Assembly: GCA_017551425.1 (NCBI GenBank)
Contig: JAFZLQ010000053.1
Span: forward strand, 1 to 19,009
From: Bacteroidales bacterium
Lineage (GTDB): Bacteria; Bacteroidota; Bacteroidia; Bacteroidales; UBA932
Direction: 5' to 3'
Length of the DNA: 19,009 bases
The position numbers and the translations under genes are program-made. Positions 14,429-19,009 of this stretch are shown piece after piece. Numbering within the stretch: the stretch's first letter is position 1; every line of letters begins with the position of its first letter. Below the pieces are notes generated by a model. That model made no database searches. It was not told where the DNA came from and worked only from the letters and a program-made list of their open reading frames with translations.

Positions 14429-15285
14429 TTTTCGATGGCTGCGGCCACCTGCTCGAGCAGCCAGCGCGGTGTGGAAGTGGCCCCGCAGACGCCTGCGGTC
14501 GCCGCTCCGTCGAACCATTCCGCCTGCAGCTCGGAGGCCGACCCTATAAGCCGGGTGCGGGGGTTGACGCTGCGGCAGAGCTCGAACAGCACGCTGCCGT
14601 TGGAGCTCGAACGCCCGGAAACGAACACAACCACATCGTGCCCGGCGGCGAATTCCGCGAGCTGGCGGTACCTGCCGGAGACCTGGGCGCAGATGGTGCC
14701 ATGCACCGTAAGGCGTTCTCCCGCGAATGCCTCCAGGGCGGCTGCGACCTCGGCGAACCCACCCGGGCTCTTGGTGGTCTGGGAGAACAGCTCGATGCTT
14801 CCGGATGCGGCTATCTGCCCGCCGGCGACGGCCTCCTGCAGTCCGGCGACATTCTCAACTACCAGGGCCCTTCCGCCCGTCTGGCCTACGAGCCCAAGTA
14901 CCTCAGGGTGCCCTATTTTGCCGAAAATGACCACCTGCGAGCGCTCCGACGCCTCCCGGATCTGCCTTTGGAGGCGGAGCACCACGGGGCAGGTGCAGTC
15001 TATGACTTTAACCCCGGCCCGGCGCAGCGCGTCGTAAGTTGACGGAGGCTCCCCGTGGGCCCGTATGAGCACGGCGCTTCCGGGCTCGAGGGAGCCGATG
15101 TCTTCCTTGCCGACGGTCACCAGCCCGAGTGCGGCGAGCCGCCTCAGTTCTTCTTCGTTATGGACGATGGCGCCCAGCGAATACAGCGAGCCGCCGTGCC
15201 CGGAAAGATATTCCTCCGCGGTGCCGATGGCGTGGATGACGCCGCCGCAGAAGCCGGAATGAGGGTCGATGCCGACCTTTATCAT
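14419..15285 (-). CDS. ispH: 4-hydroxy-3-methylbut-2-enyl diphosphate reductase
   Basis: Last enzyme of the MEP isoprenoid pathway (IspH/LytB): reduces HMBPP to IPP and DMAPP with a [4Fe-4S] cluster. The protein has 288 residues. Cluster cysteines are Cys13 (GFCGGV), Cys99 (DCTCP) and Cys199 (GTICAQVSGR). Substrate histidines are His42 (AIVHN), His77 (RAHGEP) and His126 (GHPEV), with catalytic Glu128; SQTT at 169-172 and SSSNG at 226-230 are also present. The start MIKVGIDPHSGFCGGV fits the family; 13 further upstream codons in frame lie inside cmk and are rejected. The ATG overlaps the cmk stop (ATGA, 15282-15285). Its product feeds the polyprenyl synthase encoded elsewhere in the window. 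Confidence 0.96.
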   Translation of the reverse strand: MIKVGIDPHSGFCGGVIHAIGTAEEYLSGHGGSLYSLGAIVHNEEELRRLAALGLVTVGKEDIGSLEPGSAVLIRAHGEPPSTYDALRRAGVKVIDCTCPVVLRLQRQIREASERSQVVIFGKIGHPEVLGLVGQTGGRALVVENVAGLQEAVAGGQIAASGSIELFSQTTKSPGGFAEVAAALEAFAGERLTVHGTICAQVSGRYRQLAEFAAGHDVVVFVSGRSSSNGSVLFELCRSVNPRTRLIGSASELQAEWFDGAATAGVCGATSTPRWLLEQVAAAIENLH

Positions 15286-15965
15286 AGGATGCCGAACTTG
15301 CCCTGGATGAGGCCCTGGATCCACGCGAGCTCCTCTTCGAAGGTCATGTCCGAATTGTCGAGCTCGAAGGCGTCGTCGGCCCTGCGCAGGGGTGAGGTCT
15401 GGCGGTGGGAGTCTATGTAGTCGCGTTCCCGGAGGTTCTGTACGACCTCTTCCAGCAGGGGAGTCTCTCCCTTTGCCACAAGCTCATCGTAACGGCGCCG
15501 GGCCCGCACTTCCTCGGAAGCGGTCATGAATATCTTCAGCTGGGCCTCGGGGAAGACGGCGGTGCCGATGTCGCGTCCGTCCATGACTATGCGGCCGCGG
15601 CGGCCGAACTCGTGGAGCCTGGCGTCAACCCAGGCGCGGACGTAGGGCACTGCGGCCACCGGACTCACCTGCGAGCTCACTTCCATGGAACGGATCTGCT
15701 GCTCGATGCAGCGGGGCCCCATGCACAGGCGGCCTTCGCCGTCGAAGTGAAGCTCCAGGTCTGCGAGAGCCGCTTCCAGCTCGGGCGCGACCGTGCCCAG
15801 CTTGTTGATGAGGCGTTCCTCCTGCGCGAACAGGGTGACGCCGCGGTAGAGGGCGCCGGAGTCGAGGTAAAGGAAGCCGAACTTGCGTGCGATTTTCTTG
15901 GCGAAAGAGCTTTTGCCGGTGGATGAGTAGCCGTCTACGGCTATGATGATATCAGGTACGTTCAT
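15282..15965 (-). CDS. cmk: Cytidylate kinase
   Basis: (d)CMP kinase of 227 residues, a P-loop NMP kinase that makes CDP/dCDP from CMP/dCMP. Walker A is GYSSTGKSS at 12-20, followed by LDSGALYRGVTLFA (substrate binding). The signature VMDGRDIGTAVFPEAQLKIF and the lid-region arginines in VRARRRYDELVAKGE are present, and the C-terminal RRADDAFELDNSDMTFEE is typical. The start MNVPDIIIAVDG is the only sensible one. It is the first gene of the cmk-ispH pair. A -7 element lies six bases before the ATG, in a short divergent intergenic region shared with the response regulator gene. Confidence 0.95.
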   Translation of the reverse strand: MNVPDIIIAVDGYSSTGKSSFAKKIARKFGFLYLDSGALYRGVTLFAQEERLINKLGTVAPELEAALADLELHFDGEGRLCMGPRCIEQQIRSMEVSSQVSPVAAVPYVRAWVDARLHEFGRRGRIVMDGRDIGTAVFPEAQLKIFMTASEEVRARRRYDELVAKGETPLLEEVVQNLRERDYIDSHRQTSPLRRADDAFELDNSDMTFEEELAWIQGLIQGKFGIL

Positions 15966-15971
15966 TTGCTA

Positions 15972-15979
15972 CAAATGTA
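15972..15979 (-). promoter_or_regulatory. Promoter -7 element of cmk
   Basis: The minus strand reads TACATTTG, an exact TAnnTTTG match, six bases before the cmk ATG. No clear -33 TTTG is seen at the expected distance. The initiation site would lie at or within a base or two of the start codon. Confidence 0.5.
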
Positions 15980-15991
15980 GAAAATTTTCAC

Positions 15992-15999
15992 GATATTTG
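15992..15999 (+). promoter_or_regulatory. Possible -7 element of response regulator
   Basis: GATATTTG differs from TAnnTTTG at the first base and ends four bases before the regulator ATG at 16004. A TTTG at 15965-15968 is 23 bases upstream, longer than the usual 19-21. It is the divergent partner of the cmk element. Confidence 0.35.
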
Positions 16000-16003
16000 C
16001 CGT

Positions 16004-17158
16004 ATGAAGATTCTGATTATTGACGATGAGCGTTCGATACGCAATTCCCTTGGTGAAATCCTCTCGGACGAGGGCTATTCCGTAGATTCTGCAGAGAGCG
16101 GCGCGGAGGGCCTCGCAAAGGCCGCGGCATCGCACTACGACCTCATTTTCTGCGACATCAAGATGCCCGGCGGCATGGACGGAATAGAGGTTCTGGACAA
16201 ACTGGTCTCCGAGGGAACGGAGAGCGCGGTGGTCATGATTTCCGGCCACGGAGACATAGAGACCGCGGTGGAATGCATCAAGAAAGGCGCCTTCGACTTC
16301 ATCGAGAAGCCGCTCGACCTAAACCGCATCCTCATCACCGTCAAGAACGCCACGGACAAGACCAAGCTCGTCAGCCAGACCCGCATACTCAAGAAAAAGG
16401 CCTATGGCGGAGACCGAATGGTGGGAGAGTCCCCGGCCATATGCAGGGTGCGGGAGATAATAGAAAAAGTGGCTCCCACGCCCGCCAGGGTGCTTATCAC
16501 CGGCGGCAACGGCTCCGGAAAGGAACTCGTGGCAAGGAGCCTCCACGCCCTCAGCGACCGCGCCTCCCAGCCCTACGTTGAGGTAAACTGCGCCGCCATC
16601 CCCTCGGAACTCATAGAGAGCGAGCTGTTCGGCCACGAAAAAGGCTCGTTCACATCGGCAATCAAACAGCACAAGGGCAAGTTCGAGCAGGCCGACGGCG
16701 GCACGCTCTTCCTGGACGAGATAGGCGACATGTCCCTTGCCGCACAGGCAAAGGTGCTCCGCGTACTGCAGGAGAACAAGCTCTCGCGCGTTGGTTCGGA
16801 TACGGACATAAAAGTTGACGTGCGCGTGCTCGCCGCCACCAACAAAGACCTCCGCGCAGAGATAGAGAAGGGCAATTTCCGGGAAGACCTGTATCACCGT
16901 ATCAGCGTGATAGTCATTACGGTACCCGGCCTGGACGAGCGCAAGGAAGACATCCCCCTGCTGGTGGATTATTTCGTGGACAAGATCTGCTCGCAGACCG
17001 CAATGCCGCGCAAGACCTTCTCGCCGGAGGCCGTGAAGCTCCTGCAGGAGCGCAGCTGGAAGGGCAACATCCGCGAGCTGCACAACGTGGTGGAGCGCCT
17101 CCTCATCCTGGGCGACGATACCATCACCGCCGCCAACGTCAAAGACTACGTCCTCTGA
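16004..17158 (+). CDS. NtrC-type response regulator without HTH domain
   Basis: Two-component response regulator of 384 residues. The receiver domain (1-120) has the acidic pocket D7-D8, phospho-acceptor Asp51 (FCDIKMPG), Ser80 and Lys102. The AAA+ domain (about 137-370) has Walker A GGNGSGKE at 167-174, Walker B LFLDEIGD at 235-242, arginine-finger region REDLYHR at 293-299, and WKGNIRELHNVVER. The sigma-54-contact loop, normally GAFTGA, reads GSFTSA at 214-219. The protein ends with AANVKDYVL directly after the AAA+ lid, so the Fis-type helix-turn-helix of NtrC proteins is absent; typical family length is about 450 residues. Sigma-54 activation from DNA-bound sites is therefore doubtful. 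The stop codon is in a 12-bp repeat. A kinase partner may be the truncated gene at the window end. Confidence 0.92.
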   Translation: MKILIIDDERSIRNSLGEILSDEGYSVDSAESGAEGLAKAAASHYDLIFCDIKMPGGMDGIEVLDKLVSEGTESAVVMISGHGDIETAVECIKKGAFDFIEKPLDLNRILITVKNATDKTKLVSQTRILKKKAYGGDRMVGESPAICRVREIIEKVAPTPARVLITGGNGSGKELVARSLHALSDRASQPYVEVNCAAIPSELIESELFGHEKGSFTSAIKQHKGKFEQADGGTLFLDEIGDMSLAAQAKVLRVLQENKLSRVGSDTDIKVDVRVLAATNKDLRAEIEKGNFREDLYHRISVIVITVPGLDERKEDIPLLVDYFVDKICSQTAMPRKTFSPEAVKLLQERSWKGNIRELHNVVERLLILGDDTITAANVKDYVL

Positions 17159-17231
17159 TTATCAGATACTTACGATACGACCTCTGGGAAAATCTCCCAG
17201 AGGTCGTTCGCTATGCTGCTGATTATCAGAT
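17156..17231. repeat. 12-bp direct repeat bracketing a hairpin
   Basis: TGATTATCAGAT occurs at 17156-17167 and again at 17220-17231, on either side of a 13-bp perfect hairpin. The first copy begins with the TGA stop of the response regulator. The second copy contains the TGA stop of the convergent DUF4783-like gene, read on the minus strand (17226-17228). The core TGATTATCA is itself nearly palindromic. Confidence 0.7.
17177..17207. terminator. Perfect hairpin between convergent genes
   Basis: Arms ACGACCTCTGGGA (17177-17189) and its exact complement (17195-17207) form a 13-bp stem with loop AAATC. It lies between two convergent genes and could stop or protect both transcripts. No T-tract follows on either strand, so it may act as a 3'-end stabiliser or a factor-dependent terminator instead of a simple intrinsic one. 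Confidence 0.65.
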
Positions 17232-17669
17232 CCTTTCGATTTTGAGCTGCTGGATCTTGTAGGTGTCGTTCTTGCAGCTCATGAAGATAGTTACGGAAAA
17301 CGCCTCTCCGCCCGCCATAAGGGTGCCGAGGGCGTATTTCATGTTGGCCCGTCCCGCCGTGTGCGTGATGTTGAAGCTGCGTGGCGTGTGACTCTCGAAG
17401 AAAGTCTTTACTACCTGCCTGGCCTGGGCGCGGCTGGCGTCGGTTTCCTTTGCCAGGACGGCAATCTCGAGATTGTCTGCAAACCAGGCCGAAAGGGCCT
17501 CTGCGTTGCCTGCAGCAAGGTATTTGCTTATGGGGATGAAAACGTCGTCGGAATTGTCGGGCGTTGCGGGCGAATGTACAATGCTCTTTATGAGAGTGTT
17601 CTGCGCCAGGGCCGCCGGGGCCGGCAGCAGCAGCGCAAAAGCCAGGAATACGATATTCAGGTGCTTCAT
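17226..17669 (-). CDS. DUF4783-like secreted protein
   Basis: Exported protein of 147 residues with signal peptide MKHLNIVFLAFALLLPAPAALAQ. The mature part resembles the DUF4783 family of Bacteroidota (an NTF2-like small fold): DDVFIPISKYLAAGNAEALSAWFADNLEIAV, SRAQARQVVKTFFESHTP, ANMKYALGTLMAGGEAFSVTIFMSCKNDTYKIQQLKIER. Function is unknown. Its location next to rlmH, but divergent, agrees with that family's usual neighbourhood. A TTG seven codons upstream (17688-17690) is also in frame, but the ATG at 17667-17669 gives a standard signal peptide and is preceded by a rare purine-rich site (GGAAAGG), so it is preferred. Confidence 0.78.
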   Translation of the reverse strand: MKHLNIVFLAFALLLPAPAALAQNTLIKSIVHSPATPDNSDDVFIPISKYLAAGNAEALSAWFADNLEIAVLAKETDASRAQARQVVKTFFESHTPRSFNITHTAGRANMKYALGTLMAGGEAFSVTIFMSCKNDTYKIQQLKIERI

Positions 17670-17684
17670 ACCGAGGCCTTTCCG

Positions 17685-17715
17685 TTGCAAATATCACGCC
17701 AGTTTACTATCTTTG
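17685..17715 (+). promoter_or_regulatory. Promoter of rlmH
   Basis: TTG (17685-17687), a 20-base spacer and TATCTTTG (17708-17715) match the Bacteroidota -33/-7 consensus. The -7 element ends six bases before the rlmH ATG, so transcription should begin at or very near the start codon. Confidence 0.6.
17688..17695 (-). promoter_or_regulatory. Possible -7 element of DUF4783-like gene
   Basis: The minus strand reads GATATTTG, one base off TAnnTTTG, 18 bases before the ATG. It overlaps the rlmH promoter on the other strand. No -33 match was found, so this is tentative. Confidence 0.3.
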
Positions 17716-17721
17716 CTCCGT

Positions 17722-18192
17722 ATGCGCATAACGCTTCTCACAATGGGCAAGACCGATATCCCGTGGGTGTCGGAGGGCCTGCGCATGTATGCGTCCCGTC
17801 TCGTCCATTACGTGCCTTTCGAGGTCAGGGAAATCCCCGAACTCAAGGGTGCGGGTTCGCTTTCGCGCGAGCAGGTGAAGGAGCGCGAGGCGGCCCTGCT
17901 CCTCAAGGCGGTCAAGCCGTCGGAGACCGTGGTCCTGCTGGACGAGCACGGTTCCGAGTACACTTCCCTGCAGTTCGCAGACCGCATCCAGAAGTATCTG
18001 CTTGCCGGGAAGGACCTCGTTTTCGTGGTCGGAGGCGCATACGGATTCGCCCCTGAGGTGCATCAGCGGGCAGACGCCGAGCTGTCGCTTTCAAAAATGA
18101 CTGCGTCGCACCAGCTTGTGAGAACGATTTTTGCAGAACAGCTGTACCGGGCGTTCACCATACTCCGGGGAGAGCCTTACCACAATGAGTAG
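17722..18192 (+). CDS. rlmH: 23S rRNA pseudouridine-1915 N3-methyltransferase
   Basis: SPOUT-family methyltransferase of 156 residues (E. coli RlmH has 155) that methylates pseudouridine 1915 in helix 69 of 23S rRNA, using S-adenosylmethionine. The SAM-binding knot contains VVLLDEHGSEYTS and VFVVGGAYGF; the C-terminal signature HQLVRTIFAEQLYRAFTILRGEPYHNE is nearly canonical. The frame is open far upstream, but MRITLLTMGKTD at 17722 is the family start. The preceding promoter leaves at most a few bases of leader. The next gene begins eight bases before the rlmH stop. Confidence 0.96.
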   Translation: MRITLLTMGKTDIPWVSEGLRMYASRLVHYVPFEVREIPELKGAGSLSREQVKEREAALLLKAVKPSETVVLLDEHGSEYTSLQFADRIQKYLLAGKDLVFVVGGAYGFAPEVHQRADAELSLSKMTASHQLVRTIFAEQLYRAFTILRGEPYHNE

Positions 18193-19009
18193 AAAGTATT
18201 CATTCAGAGATATTTACGTGCCGGTGCTCGCCATCCTGAGCATCGTGCTTTTCCTGATTGCGGTGCTGAGTCCCCGCTCGGTGGGAGACGCCCGCGTGGC
18301 GGCTGAAAAGGTGGAAAAACGCCTCGAGCGCCGCATGGCCAGGCTCGACTGGTACATTTCGCACCCGCAGGCAAAGCTGCCGGAGGACATGGTCATCTAC
18401 ACTTATTCGGACGACACCCTCCGCATGTGGCGCGGCCGCTTCCCCCTCTACAACGACGAAATCTCCTCCCGCCTCGTGGTGCAGCGCATCGTCAGCCCGA
18501 GGGCCAACATGGACACCCCCCTGAGCTACGTGGGACCCGATCCGTCTTTCCTCAGCATGGGGCCCAACTGGTACCTCGTCAAGTCCAGGGACGACAGCGG
18601 CACCCGCACCATCGCCGGCCTGCTGGTTTCCAGCACCCTGCAGGGAGCCGGCGGCGGCGTCAACCCAAGGCTGCACCTGTCCGGCCGTTACTCCGTCAAA
18701 CCGCTGACCTTCAGCGAGGGCAGCGCCGTTCTCCTGAACGGCTCGCCCGTATTCAAGATTCTTTACGATTCCGCAGAACCGGTGGTGATGGCCAATCCGG
18801 TGCTGATGTGGCTGGCGCTCGTGCTGCTGCTCCTGGCGGCGGTGCTCTTCGTCTTCCGCAACCGCACATTCCCGCGCGCTCTCATTTCCTGCGGCGCGTC
18901 GCTGGCCGCCCTGTGCGCCATGTATTTCTGGGGCAGGAGCGTGCAGGCTGACGTTCAGATCTTTTCGCCCACGCTTTATGCCGGCGGCGGCTTCCTGTTC
19001 TCCCTGGGA
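18185..19009 (+). CDS. Membrane protein N-terminus, possible sensor kinase
   Basis: Open frame of 275 codons that runs off the window without a stop. ATG at 18185-18187 overlaps the end of rlmH by eight bases. A transmembrane helix is at about residues 12-30 (VPVLAILSIVLFLIAVLSP). A charged, probably coiled segment follows (VAAEKVEKRLERRMARLDW, 39-56), then an extracytoplasmic domain to about 203 (EDMVIYTYSDDTLRMWRG, GPNWYLVKSRDDSG, TIAGLLVSSTL). Further helices are at about 206-224 and 231-249, with another probably starting near 262. This layout resembles the sensing part of a Bacteroidales histidine kinase, and the NtrC-type regulator two genes away would fit as a partner. No kinase domain is inside the window, so this is inference; an unrelated polytopic membrane protein is possible. 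Confidence 0.6.
   Translation, partial: MSRKYSFRDIYVPVLAILSIVLFLIAVLSPRSVGDARVAAEKVEKRLERRMARLDWYISHPQAKLPEDMVIYTYSDDTLRMWRGRFPLYNDEISSRLVVQRIVSPRANMDTPLSYVGPDPSFLSMGPNWYLVKSRDDSGTRTIAGLLVSSTLQGAGGGVNPRLHLSGRYSVKPLTFSEGSAVLLNGSPVFKILYDSAEPVVMANPVLMWLALVLLLLAAVLFVFRNRTFPRALISCGASLAALCAMYFWGRSVQADVQIFSPTLYAGGGFLFSLG

Noticed and set aside
17473..17721. Long N-terminal extension of RlmH
   Set aside because: It runs antisense through the DUF4783-like gene and across that gene's promoter; RlmH proteins start at MRITLL-type sequences and are about 155 residues.
1..19009. tRNA, rRNA, CRISPR array, insertion sequence, phage or defence genes
   Set aside because: I looked for cloverleaf-like segments, regularly spaced repeats, transposase or integrase motifs and known defence domains and saw none; the window is almost entirely core genes.

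Overview
This window reads as ordinary chromosome from a GC-rich member of the Bacteroidota, most likely order Bacteroidales. I infer this from gene content rather than any database match. The pointers are GldH next to a PSP1-family RicT, a small protein like P. gingivalis PG0541 behind an RND pump, a DUF4783-type protein beside rlmH, promoters of the TTG...TAnnTTTG type, and almost no Shine-Dalgarno sequences. The high GC would suit Alistipes-like or uncultured gut/rumen lineages, but I cannot settle the genus.

Layout. At 1-1635 (+) is the end of rpsB followed by tsf, closed by a hairpin terminator that touches the stop codon of the convergent gldH. At 1692-6144 (-) is a tightly coupled six-gene operon, read trxA, LOG-family hydrolase, polyprenyl synthetase, holB, ricT, gldH; every junction overlaps by 1-4 nt. 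At 6166-11937 (-) is a complete tripartite efflux operon, read TolC-like outer-membrane factor, lipoprotein adaptor, RND pump, small PG0541-like protein. At 12036-15965 (-) are cmk and ispH, then efp, a secreted nucleoside-hydrolase-like protein with an extra N-terminal domain, and a small lipocalin-like lipoprotein. A strong terminator separates this block from the efflux operon.

At 16004-17158 (+) is an NtrC-type response regulator that lacks a DNA-binding domain. It converges on a DUF4783-type secreted protein (17226-17669, -). At 17722-19009 (+) are rlmH and the first 275 residues of a membrane protein cut by the window end, which may be a sensor kinase.

Most genes are core translation, replication, isoprenoid and redox functions. 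I saw no tRNA, rRNA, CRISPR array, insertion sequence, phage gene or defence locus, and no gene-free stretch over 300 bases. The items most worth a second look are the nucleoside-hydrolase fusion with an altered His-Asp motif, the reduced NtrC-like regulator and its possible kinase, Bacteroidota -7 elements 4-6 nt from start codons (predicting leaderless mRNAs), and a hairpin bracketed by a 12-bp direct repeat. No clearly new biological system is visible.
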